Assembly (NCBI GenBank): GCA_036252795.1
Contig: DASYHY010000061.1
Location: 23,432-87,431, forward strand
DNA from: Aurantimonas sp036252795
GTDB taxonomy: Bacteria > Pseudomonadota > Alphaproteobacteria > Rhizobiales > Rhizobiaceae
Length of the DNA stretch: 64,000 nt
Direction of reading: 5' to 3'
A program made the translations under genes and the position numbers. The notes under the pieces are model-generated. The model did not search any database, was not told the origin of the DNA, and saw nothing but the letters and a program-made list of their open reading frames with translations. Positions 16,256-25,630 of the stretch are shown piece after piece. Position 1 is the stretch's first letter. The number at the start of each line of letters is the position of its first letter.

Positions 16256-17065
16256 TCAGCCGTTGCCGCGGAAACCGGGATACAGCGTCATGCCGCCGTC
16301 GATGAAGAGCGTCTGGCCGGTGATGTAGTCGGCCGCGTCGGAAACCAGCCAGGCCACAGCCCGGCCGATATCGGCCGGCTCGCCGATCCGGCCGTAGGGG
16401 ATGAGCGCCAGCATCTCCTCCTTGCCTTCCTCGCGTTCCTCGGCGTTGATGGCGGTTGCGATCGCGCCCGGCGCCACCGAGTTCACCCGGATCCTCTCCC
16501 GGGCGACCTCCTGCGCGATGGAGCGCATCAACAGGTCCATTCCGCCTTTCGACGCCGCGTAGTTGGCGCGATAGGCCCAGGGGATCACCTGGTGGACCGA
16601 CGAATCGAAGACCAGCTTGCCGAGGGCCCGGCTGACCGATGGCCGGTCGCCCTTCGCGCGGAAGCGTCGCACCGCCTCGCGCCCCACCAGGAACGAGCCC
16701 GTGAGATTGATGCCGATCACCGCGTTCCAGTCGTCGAGGGTCATCTCCGCGAGCGCCGCGTCCTTCTGAATCCCGGCGTTGGAGACGACGATGTCGAGGG
16801 GGCCGAATTCCTGCTCGGCCCGGTCGAACATCGCCAGGACATCCGCCTCGGACGAAACGTCGGCCGCAATGGCGATAGCTCGCGCCCCGAGCGCCCCGAC
16901 CGCCGAGACGACCTCGTCGGCCTTGTCCGCGGATCCATGGTAGTTGATCACGACGTCCGCCCCGGCGCGGGCGAGTTCCAGGGCCGTCGCCTTGCCGATC
17001 CCGGATGAGGAGCCGGTGACGAGGGCGGTCTGGCCCTTCAGGCTGAGCAGGTCGGTTGATGCCAT
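16256..17065 (-). CDS. SDR-family oxidoreductase, glucose 1-dehydrogenase-like
   Basis: 269 residues from ATG at 17065, which has GGAGGACA about 5 nt upstream; a longer frame to 17113 lacks a site. Motifs are TGSSSGIG, SNAG (a variant of NNAG), active-site S in FDSSVH, YAASK and ITGQTLFIDGGMTLYP. The arrangement VINYHGSADKADEVV is common in NADP-using glucose 1-dehydrogenase-like SDRs. A loop around KGDRPSVSRALGKLVFD is longer than usual. With the next SDR it forms a tandem pair that may be co-transcribed and act in one sugar or polyol pathway (inference). Confidence 0.85.
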   Translation of the reverse strand: MASTDLLSLKGQTALVTGSSSGIGKATALELARAGADVVINYHGSADKADEVVSAVGALGARAIAIAADVSSEADVLAMFDRAEQEFGPLDIVVSNAGIQKDAALAEMTLDDWNAVIGINLTGSFLVGREAVRRFRAKGDRPSVSRALGKLVFDSSVHQVIPWAYRANYAASKGGMDLLMRSIAQEVARERIRVNSVAPGAIATAINAEEREEGKEEMLALIPYGRIGEPADIGRAVAWLVSDAADYITGQTLFIDGGMTLYPGFRGNG

Positions 17066-17268
17066 GGGATGTCCTCCGGTCCGGCGGGTGGCGGTGTCTC
17101 CAGTCGGCGTCAACGCGGCATGGGCGAAATGGCTGCGGGCGGGATTGGCACGGACGTGCGGGCTCCGCGCGGCGATGCGCCGCCGACATGTCCGAGTTGG
17201 ACGGCGAGCCGCTGCGTACTATCCTGCGTTGCTCAGTGCTCGGCATCCTCGGCCGGGCATCGCTTTCG

Positions 17269-18426
17269 ATGGACAAAGGGCAGCGTTACTTGGCCAGCAC
17301 GATTGAAACGAGTGTCCGCCGCGCGCTGCAGGAAGGAAATGCCGACGATCCGGATTTCCGCGTCCAGGTTTACGAGGCGGCCGAACGCGCCATCCAGCGC
17401 GTCGTCGTGGAAAAGGGCGTCGGGCAGGACGTCGCCGACCGCCAGCTCGAACAGCTGATCGCCGCCATCGAGCGCATCGAGGCGGATTATCCCCCGGCAG
17501 GACCCGAGGCGCCGTATGCGCCGGGCGCGGATGAAGCCGGTACGGAGCCGGCGCCGGCAGGCTTCGAGATGTCGGAGCCGGACGACGACGCGGGCCCGGT
17601 GCCGCAGGTCCCGCCCGGATCGGGCGATCCTTCGGAACCGTTCGACGGCGCGATCGAGGATGCGCGGCCGGCCGATGCTTCACCGCGCCCGGACGCACCT
17701 TTGCCGCTGCGCGAGGCACGGACGGCGGACACCGTCAGCGAACCGCACCGGCTGGACTCCGCCGGGGAATGGTCGCCCGGCAATCGCCAGCGTTCCGCGT
17801 CGTCGCGGCGGTCCTCCCGCTGGCTCGTCGGCCTTGTCGCCGCGATTCTCGTTCTGGCGCTGCTGGCGGGCGCTGCATGGTGGTTCTCCGCCTCCATCCT
17901 GCAGACGCCGCAGGCCGAGCCCGAGGGAGCCACGGTCGAGGACGCCATCCGCGCGGCATCGGGGGAGGGCGGCGAGGCTTCGGGAGACTGGATCGGGATC
18001 TTTTCCGGCAGCGAGATCGCCAACGTGCGGGCCGTCGACGGTGGCAGGGTCGCGGCCGAGCAGGTGGCAGGCGGGCAGCCCGCCGTGCGGATCGAGGTGC
18101 CCGCGGTCGGGGGTGGTACCGAGATCGGTCTGGTCATCGGCCCGGGCGTCGTGCGCTCGCTCGGCGGGCAGACGGTGCGCGGCGAACTCACCGTCGGTTC
18201 TCCCGACGGGACCCGGCGCGAGTTCAGCTTGCGCTGCCTCTTCGCCGGCGAGACCACCTGCGGGCGCCAGCGCTTCGCAACGAGCATCGCCGAAGAGACA
18301 TTCGTCTTCGACATGGAGATACCGGCCGGCGCGACGCAGGAGGGTCAGATCGCGATCGACCCCGGCATCGGACAGGAAACCCGCGACCTGATGATCTTCG
18401 GCTTGCGCGTCCGCCCCGCCGGGTGA
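17269..18426 (+). CDS. Membrane-anchored protein of unknown function
   Basis: 385 residues from ATG at 17269. The frame is open upstream to 17056 but earlier ATGs would overlap the divergent SDR start or lack sequence support, and no start has a clear ribosome site. Residues 1-75 form a charged helical domain (RYLASTIETSVRRALQEGNADDPDFRVQVYEAAERAI). Residues about 76-180 are a Pro/Asp/Glu-rich linker, 185-210 a single membrane helix, and 215-385 a predicted extracytoplasmic beta-rich domain with two cysteines (C in RCLFAGETTCG). I do not recognise the family. It lies 121 bp before phoR. Confidence 0.7.
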   Translation: MDKGQRYLASTIETSVRRALQEGNADDPDFRVQVYEAAERAIQRVVVEKGVGQDVADRQLEQLIAAIERIEADYPPAGPEAPYAPGADEAGTEPAPAGFEMSEPDDDAGPVPQVPPGSGDPSEPFDGAIEDARPADASPRPDAPLPLREARTADTVSEPHRLDSAGEWSPGNRQRSASSRRSSRWLVGLVAAILVLALLAGAAWWFSASILQTPQAEPEGATVEDAIRAASGEGGEASGDWIGIFSGSEIANVRAVDGGRVAAEQVAGGQPAVRIEVPAVGGGTEIGLVIGPGVVRSLGGQTVRGELTVGSPDGTRREFSLRCLFAGETTCGRQRFATSIAEETFVFDMEIPAGATQEGQIAIDPGIGQETRDLMIFGLRVRPAG

Positions 18427-18547
18427 TCCTGCCCGCCGGCGAAGGCTCTCGCGGCCTCCGTCAGACGGCTCTGCAATATCTCCTCTAGGACAGGCCCATG
18501 ATCTGCCGATTGCGCCGCTGCGGCCATCCAGTCGAGCTCGAAGCACC

Positions 18548-19867
18548 ATGACCGAGGAAAGACAGGACGAGGAAGACGTCCCGTCGCTCGCGGCCGGCGG
18601 GCGGCGGGAGAGGCGGATCACCTTCGCCTCAGGGGTGCTCCTCGCGCTGCTCGGCTGGTTGTATCCGGAGGCGGCAGCCGGCTGCTTCGCGGCGTTCGTC
18701 GCGCTGATGCTGGTGGTCCACTGGCCAAGCCGGGGTGCGCGCCACCGCGCCAGCGTGCGTGCCGCCGAGCGTGACGTCGTCTGGCCGGGCCGGGGCATGA
18801 AGGCGGTCGTGGAGGCTTTCCAGGAGCCGGCCTTCATCGTCGATCGCGCGCTGCTGCTGCGCTATCGCAATCCCGCCTCGCTGATCGCCTTCGGCAACAT
18901 GGCGCTGGGGGATCCGGTGTCGCTGCGCTTTCGCTCGCCCGAACTGCTGGCGGTGGTCGAGCGGGTGATCGAGCACCTCCAGCCGGGTCTCGCGACGCTG
19001 GAAGACCGCAGGCCGCTGGACCGCACGTGGCAGGTGGAAGTGGTGCCGATCCCCCCCTACCAGGGCGAGCGGCCGCATTTCTTCCTGATGCTGTTCCGCG
19101 ACCGCACCGCAGAGTTGCGGCTCGAGCGGATGCGGACCGATTTCGTCGCCAATGCCAGCCACGAACTGCGCACCCCGCTCGCCTCGCTGACCGGTTTCAT
19201 CGAGACGCTGCAGGGCCCCGCCCGCAACGACGCCGCTGCCCGCGATCGCTTCCTCGACATCATGCGCGAGCAGGCGACGCGCATGTCGCGGCTGATCGAC
19301 GATCTCCTGTCGCTGTCGCGGATCGAGATGAAGCGCCACGTCGCGATCTCGACTAAGGCCGATCTCGTTTCCCTGTTCCGCAAGGTCGAGGCGCAGCTGC
19401 GCCCGCTGGCCGAGCAGCGCGGCCTGGCGATCGAGCTGATCGTGCCGGACGAGCCGGTGCTGGTGATGGGGGACGAGGACGAGCTGATGCAGGTCTTCGC
19501 CAATCTCGTCGAGAACGCCTGCAAATACGGCGACGGGGGTAAGCGCGTGGAGATGCGGCTGGCCCGCGAGAGCGAGCGCGGGGCGCCGGTGATCGACGCC
19601 TCCGTCCGCGACTTCGGGCGCGGCATTCCGGCCGAGCACGTTCCCCGCCTGACGGAGCGGTTCTACCGTGTGGATCTCGGCAAGGGCCGATCGCAGCGGG
19701 GAACCGGGCTCGGCCTGTCGATCGTGCGCAACATTCTCCTGCGCCACCGAAGCCGTCTTCTGATCAGCTCGAGGGTCGACGAGGGCTCGGTTTTCACCGC
19801 GCGCTTCCCCGATCCGCGGCTACAGGATGGGTCTGAACATAATAGAGAAGACATATCAGTGTCTTAG
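18548..19867 (+). CDS. phoR: Phosphate-regulon sensor histidine kinase
   Basis: 439 residues. Two closely spaced membrane segments (about 24-40 and 42-58) precede a PAS-like region (about 85-190), then HisKA with NASHELRTPLASL (phosphoacceptor H205) and an ATPase domain with NLVENACKYGD, FGRGIPAEH and RGTGLGLSIV. It senses phosphate status through the Pst/PhoU complex and phosphorylates PhoB. Gene order phoR-pstSCAB-phoU-phoB, with the kinase first and its regulator last, is the Hyphomicrobiales arrangement. Confidence 0.93.
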   Translation: MTEERQDEEDVPSLAAGGRRERRITFASGVLLALLGWLYPEAAAGCFAAFVALMLVVHWPSRGARHRASVRAAERDVVWPGRGMKAVVEAFQEPAFIVDRALLLRYRNPASLIAFGNMALGDPVSLRFRSPELLAVVERVIEHLQPGLATLEDRRPLDRTWQVEVVPIPPYQGERPHFFLMLFRDRTAELRLERMRTDFVANASHELRTPLASLTGFIETLQGPARNDAAARDRFLDIMREQATRMSRLIDDLLSLSRIEMKRHVAISTKADLVSLFRKVEAQLRPLAEQRGLAIELIVPDEPVLVMGDEDELMQVFANLVENACKYGDGGKRVEMRLARESERGAPVIDASVRDFGRGIPAEHVPRLTERFYRVDLGKGRSQRGTGLGLSIVRNILLRHRSRLLISSRVDEGSVFTARFPDPRLQDGSEHNREDISVS

Positions 19868-19868
19868 A

Positions 19869-19913
19869 CTGTCATAATAGTGAGACGTTCCTGTCATAGA
19901 GAGTTCTTGTCAC
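19869..19913 (+). promoter_or_regulatory. Pho-box-like repeats upstream of pstS
   Basis: CTGTCAT occurs exactly at 19869-19875 and 19891-19897, 22 bp apart (two helical turns), and a related TTGTCAC lies at 19907-19913. PhoB boxes are built of CTGTCAT repeats at an 11-bp period, so the two perfect copies are in phase although the copy between them is degenerate (GTGAGAC). The cluster lies 94-138 bp before the pstS start. Confidence 0.7.
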
Positions 19914-20006
19914 GCCGCTAGAGGTTACCGCGAACCGCAGCCGCCAGACAGGGTGGCACGCAGAACGCTCCGGTTCGGAAACGTAACTCCTCAAGGAGAC
20001 TCACCC

Positions 20007-21059
20007 GTGAAGAACAAGCTCATCGCCGGCCTCGCGCTCGGCACCGCCCTTTCGCTTGTCGGCCATGCCAACGCGCAGTCGAACGAGCAAGTCCAGGTCG
20101 CGGGCTCCTCGACCGTGCTCCCCTACGCCCAGATCGTCGCCGAGAATTTCGGCGAGACGTTCCCGGACTACCCGACGCCGATCGTCGAATCCGGCGGCAC
20201 CGGCGGCGGCTTCACCCAGTTCTGCTCGGGCGTCGGCCCGGACACGATCGACGTCGCCAACGCTTCGCGCGAGATTCGTCCGGCCGAGTTGCAGGCGTGC
20301 GTCGATGCGGGCGTGACCGACGTGCAGGAAGTGCGCTTCGGCTATGACGGCATCGTCTTCGCATCCGACGCCGGCGGCCCTGACTTCGCGCTGACCCCCG
20401 AGGCCGTCTTCCAGGCGATGGCCGCCAAGGTCGTTCAGGACGGCGAAGTCGTCGACAATCCGTACAGCAACTGGTCGGAGATCGACTCCTCGCTGCCGAA
20501 CCAGAAGATCACCGCCTTCATCCCAGCCTCCAACCACGGCACGCGGGAAGTCTTCGAGGAGAAGGTTCTGGCGGCCGGCTGCGAAGCTTCCGGAGCCCTG
20601 GAAGGCTTCACCGCTTCCGGCATGGACGAGGATGCGGCCGAGGACCAGTGCGTCCAGATCCGCAACGACAACACGGTTTCCGAGATCTCGGGCGACTACA
20701 CCGAGACCCTGTCGCGCATCGATGCGGACAAGCAGGCGATCGGCGTCTTCGGCCTGGCCTTCTACGAGCAGAACCAGGACCGGCTCAAGGTCGCCACGAT
20801 GAGCGACGTGACGCCGTCCGCCGACACGATCGCGTCGGGCGACTATCCGGTTTCGCGTCCGCTCTTCTTCTACGTGAAGAAGGCTCATATCGGCGTGGTC
20901 CCCGGTCTCAGCGAGTACGTCCAGTTCTTCCTCTCCGAGCAGATGGTCGGCCCGGACAGCCCGCTGGTCTCCTACGGCCTCGTCCCGGCTCCGGAAGCCG
21001 AGCGCGATGAGCAGCGTTCGCAGTTCGAAGCTGGCGAGACCATGAGCGTCGAAGGCTGA
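20007..21059 (+). CDS. pstS: Phosphate ABC transporter substrate-binding protein
   Basis: 350 residues from GTG at 20007 with AAGGAGA 8 nt upstream. Signal peptide 1-24 (ends NAQ). The phosphate-binding motif VAGSSTVLPYAQIVAENF, SGGTGGGFTQFCSG and IDVANASREIRPAEL match the PstS family, as do SNHGTREVFEEKVL and VFGLAFYEQN. It delivers phosphate to PstCA in the inner membrane. It is preceded by Pho-box-like repeats and followed by a long hairpin, both expected for the most abundant product of the operon. Confidence 0.96.
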   Translation: MKNKLIAGLALGTALSLVGHANAQSNEQVQVAGSSTVLPYAQIVAENFGETFPDYPTPIVESGGTGGGFTQFCSGVGPDTIDVANASREIRPAELQACVDAGVTDVQEVRFGYDGIVFASDAGGPDFALTPEAVFQAMAAKVVQDGEVVDNPYSNWSEIDSSLPNQKITAFIPASNHGTREVFEEKVLAAGCEASGALEGFTASGMDEDAAEDQCVQIRNDNTVSEISGDYTETLSRIDADKQAIGVFGLAFYEQNQDRLKVATMSDVTPSADTIASGDYPVSRPLFFYVKKAHIGVVPGLSEYVQFFLSEQMVGPDSPLVSYGLVPAPEAERDEQRSQFEAGETMSVEG

Positions 21060-21097
21060 TTTCGCCTCCCTGCATGCGCGCCTGCGCATGATGCCAT

Positions 21098-21133
21098 CGA
21101 TGTCGCCGTCCCCTCGCGGGGACGGCGACATCG
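21098..21133 (+). terminator. Long perfect hairpin between pstS and pstC
   Basis: A 16-bp perfect stem (21098-21113 with 21118-21133) closes the tetraloop TCGC. No T run follows, so it is more likely an RNA-stabilising or processing element that lets pstS be expressed above pstCAB than a full terminator. It lies 38 bp after the pstS stop. Confidence 0.65.
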
Positions 21134-21223
21134 GGTTTCGGAAGCGGCGAGCAGGTTGTCGGCAGCTTTCGAAACAACGCCTGGAAGCACCTCTGGCGAA
21201 GCCGTCAATGGCGGGAGTTACGC

Positions 21224-22714
21224 ATGCCGACGTCCACGATCGTCCTGATCCTGCTGCTGATCGGTGCCGGCGGATCCTATCTTGGATACCGGCGCTCCAA
21301 GGCGCTGGCTGCCGAGGCGGGGCAGAAGCTCCATTCGCGCCCGGTCTATCACGGCGCCTACGTCCTTTCCTGGGCGCTCGTGCCCTCGCTCCTCGTCCTG
21401 TCCGCCTGGCTGATCATCTCGCCGATTTTCATCGCGGCTGAAGTCCGGTCCGAGTTCCCGGCCGATATCCTGTCCGAAAGCACGCTCACCGAGGATCTCG
21501 CCTACGGCATGGTGGAAAGCCTCGGTGCCGGTCTGCGTCTCCTGCCGGACGACGAGCGCGGCACGGTCTCCGGGGCGTCCCTCATCAAGCAGCTTCGTCC
21601 GCTGCTGCAGGCTCGCGGCGTGCCGGTCGCCTCGTCGAGCGCCGATTTCATGATCCCGCTGGCGATCCAGCGCAATCGGCTCGAAGACATCAGTCGGACG
21701 GCGATGACGGGGATCGTCCTGATCGTCGCCCTGGCCGGTGCGGCGTGGGCCTACCGCTCGATCACCCTGCGCCTGCGGGCTCGCAACGCGGTCGAGACCA
21801 TCGTGCGCAACGGTCTGATCGTCTGCTCGTCCATCGCGATCCTGACGACCTTCGGCATCGTCTTCTCGATGCTGTCCGAAACGATCGATTTCTTTTCGCG
21901 GGTGTCCCCCGTCAATTTCTTCTTCGGCACTGTCTGGGAGCCGCGTTTCGCCGCAGCCGGCTCGGGCGGGGCCGAGGGACAGTTCGGCCTGATCCCGCTT
22001 CTGGCCGGCACCCTCTACATCGCCGCCGTGGCAATGGCGGTGGCGGTGCCGATCGGTCTCTTCGCGGCGGTCTACATGGCCGAATATGCCCATCGGCGCA
22101 CCCGTGCGGTGGTCAAGCCGCTGCTCGAGGTGCTGGCCGGCATTCCGACCATCGTCTACGGCTTCTTCGCCCTGGTCACGGTGGGACCGTTCCTGCGCGA
22201 CCTGTCGGCTCAGCTGTCCGGGCTGGTCACGGGAGAGTACAGCTCGTTCATCCAGGCGCAGAGCGTGCTGACCGCCGGTCTGGTGATGGGCATCATGCTG
22301 ATCCCCTTCGTGTCCTCGCTGTCCGACGACATCATTACGTCGGTGCCGGGCAGCCTGCGTGACGGCTCGCTCGGGCTCGGCGCGACGCGTTCGGAGACGA
22401 TCAAGCGGGTGATCATGCCGGCAGCGCTGCCGGGCATCGTCTCGGCGCTGCTTCTCACCGCTTCGCGGGCGATCGGCGAGACGATGATCGTGGTGCTGGC
22501 AGCCGGCGTCGCCGCCAACCTCACGCTCGACCCGACCGAGGCGATGACGACGATCACCGTCAAGATCGTCAATCAGCTGACCGGCGATCTGGAGTTCACC
22601 TCGCCGCAGACGCTGGTCGCCTTCGCTCTGGGCATGACGCTGTTCGTGATCACGCTCTGCCTCAACATTTTCGCCCTCTACATCGTCCGCAAGTATCGGG
22701 AGCAGTACGAATGA
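21224..22714 (+). CDS. pstC: Phosphate ABC transporter permease PstC
   Basis: 496 residues, longer than the enterobacterial protein because of an N-terminal extension with two or three additional hydrophobic segments (residues about 5-20, 44-70, 165-185). The core has six helices with the permease signature LLEVLAGIPTIVYGFFALV and the EAA-type loop LRDGSLGLGATRSETIKRVIMPAALPGI. It pairs with PstA. The stop overlaps the pstA start by 4 bp. Confidence 0.95.
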   Translation: MPTSTIVLILLLIGAGGSYLGYRRSKALAAEAGQKLHSRPVYHGAYVLSWALVPSLLVLSAWLIISPIFIAAEVRSEFPADILSESTLTEDLAYGMVESLGAGLRLLPDDERGTVSGASLIKQLRPLLQARGVPVASSSADFMIPLAIQRNRLEDISRTAMTGIVLIVALAGAAWAYRSITLRLRARNAVETIVRNGLIVCSSIAILTTFGIVFSMLSETIDFFSRVSPVNFFFGTVWEPRFAAAGSGGAEGQFGLIPLLAGTLYIAAVAMAVAVPIGLFAAVYMAEYAHRRTRAVVKPLLEVLAGIPTIVYGFFALVTVGPFLRDLSAQLSGLVTGEYSSFIQAQSVLTAGLVMGIMLIPFVSSLSDDIITSVPGSLRDGSLGLGATRSETIKRVIMPAALPGIVSALLLTASRAIGETMIVVLAAGVAANLTLDPTEAMTTITVKIVNQLTGDLEFTSPQTLVAFALGMTLFVITLCLNIFALYIVRKYREQYE

Positions 22715-24030
22715 CCGACGCGACAGCCAGTGGCGCAAAGGAATTCGCGCGCGCTCCCGCGCGTCGGGATATCGGGATCGGGCGTCGCTATCGCGCGGAG
22801 CGCCGCTTCAAGGCATACGGGATCGTCGCCATCGCGATCGGCCTGTTCTTCCTGGTGGCGCTGCTGTGGAGCGTGATCTCGAAGGGCTACACCGCCTTCT
22901 GGCAGACCGAGATCCTGGTACCCGTCACCTTCTCAGAGGAGGTGATCGGCAGCCGTGAGGATGTGGTCGAGAGCCGCACGCAGGTGATGATGGCGAACTA
23001 TCCGGCGCTGGCGCGCGACGGGATGGTCCGGCTTCTCGGCATCGATCCCGACAACGCGCAGGCGGTCAAAGCCGCCAGCGACCTGATTTCCCAGGGTGTC
23101 CGTGTCCAGCTTCGGGACATGGTCCTGGACAACCCGTCGATCATCGGGACGACCCAGGACGTCTGGCTCTACGCCAGCGCCCAGCTCGACAGCGCCCTGA
23201 AGGGTCAATACGACCTCGACGTCGAGGAAAGCCGCCGTCCCATCAGCGATCTGCAGCTTCAGTACATCGAGCGGCTGGAGACCGAGGGTGTAATCGAGCC
23301 GCGCTTCAACTGGGGCCTGTTCACCTTCGGCGCCTCCTCGCGGGCGGAAACGGCGGGTGTCGGCGTGGCGATCATCGGATCGGCCTACATGATGCTGATC
23401 GTCCTCGTCCTCGCGCTGCCGATCGGCGTGGCGGCCTCGATCTATCTCGAGGAGTTCGCGCCGCGGAACAAGTTCACCGATCTCATCGAGGTGAACATCA
23501 ACAACCTGGCCGCCGTCCCCTCGATCGTCTTCGGTCTTCTCGGCCTGGCGGTGTTCATCAACTGGTTCGGCCTGCCCCGCTCGGCCGCCCTGGTGGGCGG
23601 CCTGGTGCTCACCCTGATGACCCTGCCGACGATCATCATCGCGACACGCGCCGCGCTGACGGCCGTGCCGCCATCGATTCGCGCGGCGGCTCTCGGTCTC
23701 GGCGCCTCGAGGATGCAGATGGTCTTCCATCACGTCTTGCCTCTGGCCATGCCCGGCATTCTCACCGGCACGATCATCGGTCTCGCACAGGCCCTGGGCG
23801 AGACGGCGCCGCTGCTGCTGATCGGTATGGTCGCCTTCGTCGCCGACTATCCGTCCTCGCCGATGGACGCCGCGACGGCGCTGCCCGTGCAGATCTTCAT
23901 GTGGGCCAACGAGGCGGGGCGCGCCTTCGTCGAGCGCACGTCGGGGGCGATCATGATCCTCCTGGCCTTCCTCGCGGTCATGAACATCACCGCGATCCTT
24001 CTGCGCCGTCGGTTCGAGAGGCGCTGGTAG
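22711..24030 (+). CDS. pstA: Phosphate ABC transporter permease PstA
   Basis: 439 residues, with an N-terminal helix (about 30-55) and a long extracytoplasmic insertion (about 60-215) before the permease core. The core has YLEEFAPRNKFTDLIEVNINNLAAVPSIVFGLLGLAVF and IRAAALGLGASRMQMVFHHVLPLAMPGILTG. It forms the phosphate channel with PstC. It is translationally coupled to pstC and ends 20 bp before pstB. Confidence 0.94.
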   Translation: MTDATASGAKEFARAPARRDIGIGRRYRAERRFKAYGIVAIAIGLFFLVALLWSVISKGYTAFWQTEILVPVTFSEEVIGSREDVVESRTQVMMANYPALARDGMVRLLGIDPDNAQAVKAASDLISQGVRVQLRDMVLDNPSIIGTTQDVWLYASAQLDSALKGQYDLDVEESRRPISDLQLQYIERLETEGVIEPRFNWGLFTFGASSRAETAGVGVAIIGSAYMMLIVLVLALPIGVAASIYLEEFAPRNKFTDLIEVNINNLAAVPSIVFGLLGLAVFINWFGLPRSAALVGGLVLTLMTLPTIIIATRAALTAVPPSIRAAALGLGASRMQMVFHHVLPLAMPGILTGTIIGLAQALGETAPLLLIGMVAFVADYPSSPMDAATALPVQIFMWANEAGRAFVERTSGAIMILLAFLAVMNITAILLRRRFERRW

Positions 24031-24050
24031 ACATGCGACAGGAGCCCGCC

Positions 24051-24863
24051 ATGATGGAAAATATCCAAGCGACTTTATCGAAAGGGCCTGTCGTGCATCC
24101 CCAGCGACCGATCAAGATGCGATCCGAGAAGGTGACCGTCCACTACGGGCCGAAGCAGGCGCTCTACGACATCGACCTCGACGTGGAGGAGAACCAGGTA
24201 ACGGCGCTGATCGGGCCTTCCGGTTGCGGCAAGTCGACCTTCCTGCGCTGTCTCAACCGCATGAACGACACGATCGACATCGCCAGGGTGGGCGGCAAGA
24301 TAACGCTCGACGGCGAGGACGTCTACGACCCGTCGCTGGACGTCGTGGAACTCCGCGCCCGGGTCGGCATGGTGTTCCAGAAGCCGAACCCGTTCCCGAA
24401 GTCGATTTTCGACAACGTCGCCTACGGCCCGAAGATTCACGGCCTGGCCCGCAGCAAGTCGGAACTCGAGGAGATCGTCGTCACCAGCCTGCGCAAGGCG
24501 GGCCTTTACGAGGAGGTGAAGGACCGTTTGGACGAGCCCGGCACCGGCCTCTCGGGCGGCCAGCAGCAGCGCCTCTGCATCGCCAGGGCGATCGCGGTCT
24601 CGCCCGAGGTGATCCTGATGGACGAGCCGTGCTCGGCTCTCGATCCGATCGCCACGGCCAAGGTCGAGGAACTGATTGACGAGCTCAAGCAGAACTACAC
24701 CATCGTCATCGTTACTCATTCGATGCAGCAGGCGGCGCGCGTCTCGCAGCGGACCGCCATGTTCCATCTGGGCTATCTCGTCGAGGTCGGGCCGACGGAG
24801 AAGATGTTCTCCAACCCCGACGACAAGCGCACCCAGGATTACATCACCGGTCGCTTCGGCTGA
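24051..24863 (+). CDS. pstB: Phosphate ABC transporter ATP-binding protein
   Basis: 270 residues from ATG at 24051 (GGAG 8 nt upstream; the next codon is also ATG, and an upstream ATG at 24033 is less well placed). Motifs are Walker A GPSGCGKST, Q-loop MVFQKPNPFPKSI, signature LSGGQQQR, Walker B VILMDEPCSALDP and switch His in IVTHSMQQ. The NPFPKSIFDNVAYG element is diagnostic of PstB. It energises PstSCA. Confidence 0.96.
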   Translation: MMENIQATLSKGPVVHPQRPIKMRSEKVTVHYGPKQALYDIDLDVEENQVTALIGPSGCGKSTFLRCLNRMNDTIDIARVGGKITLDGEDVYDPSLDVVELRARVGMVFQKPNPFPKSIFDNVAYGPKIHGLARSKSELEEIVVTSLRKAGLYEEVKDRLDEPGTGLSGGQQQRLCIARAIAVSPEVILMDEPCSALDPIATAKVEELIDELKQNYTIVIVTHSMQQAARVSQRTAMFHLGYLVEVGPTEKMFSNPDDKRTQDYITGRFG

Positions 24864-24881
24864 TCGACAGAAGGAGCGGTC

Positions 24882-25625
24882 ATGGTCATGTCCGAGCACA
24901 TCGTCACGTCCTACGAGGACGAACTGAAGAACATCGTCCGTCGCATCTCGGAGATGGGCGGCCAAGCCGAGCGGATGGTCGAGCAGTCGGTCCAGGCGCT
25001 GACGCGCAGCGACTGGGGCCTGGCGCAGTCGGTGGTGGCCGACGACCTGCTGCTCGACGCGGCGCAGCGCGAGCTCGACGAGCGGGCGATCCTGACCATC
25101 GCCAAGCGCCAGCCCATGGCCATCGACCTGCGCGAGATCGTCGGGGCGATCCGCATCTCCAACGACCTCGAACGCATCGGCGACCTGGCCAAAAACATCG
25201 CCAAGCGCGTCATTGCCGTTCACGACCACAGCCAGCCGGTCCAGCTGGTGCGCGGGCTGGAGCATCTGTCGGAACTGGCCCTCGAGCAGCTGAAGGAAGT
25301 GCTCGACGCCTATGCCTCCCGCGACGAGCAGCGGGCGATGGCGGTGCGCGAGAACGACGAGGAGATCGACGCGATGTACACCTCGATCTTCCGCGAGCTC
25401 CTCACCTACATGATGGAGGACCCGCGCAACATCACCGCCTGCACCCACCTCCTGTTCACCGCCAAGAACATCGAGCGGATCGGCGATCACGCCACCAACA
25501 TCGCGGAGACTATCTACTACATCAAGACCGGCGCGCAGATGGAAGCCGAGCGGCCGAAAGGCGACAACACCACCTCGCTGCTCGCGCCGGGCTCCAACCA
25601 GCCGCCGGCCGGGCTCGAGGGATAA
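24882..25625 (+). CDS. phoU: Phosphate signalling protein PhoU
   Basis: 247 residues, with two PhoU three-helix repeats carrying the E/D-rich metal-binding motif: IRISNDLERIGDLAKNIAK (about 90-108) and FTAKNIERIGDHATNIAE (about 190-208). It links the Pst transporter to PhoR and dampens the response when phosphate is plentiful. AAGGAG lies about 7 nt before the ATG at 24882. Confidence 0.96.
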   Translation: MVMSEHIVTSYEDELKNIVRRISEMGGQAERMVEQSVQALTRSDWGLAQSVVADDLLLDAAQRELDERAILTIAKRQPMAIDLREIVGAIRISNDLERIGDLAKNIAKRVIAVHDHSQPVQLVRGLEHLSELALEQLKEVLDAYASRDEQRAMAVRENDEEIDAMYTSIFRELLTYMMEDPRNITACTHLLFTAKNIERIGDHATNIAETIYYIKTGAQMEAERPKGDNTTSLLAPGSNQPPAGLEG

Positions 25626-25630
25626 CGGCG

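Noticed and set aside
15372..17276. A 634-residue minus-strand frame that looks like a fusion of two SDRs
   Set aside because: Only the part after 16163 reads as protein; the upstream half is out of frame with the second SDR, which has its own start and ribosome site.
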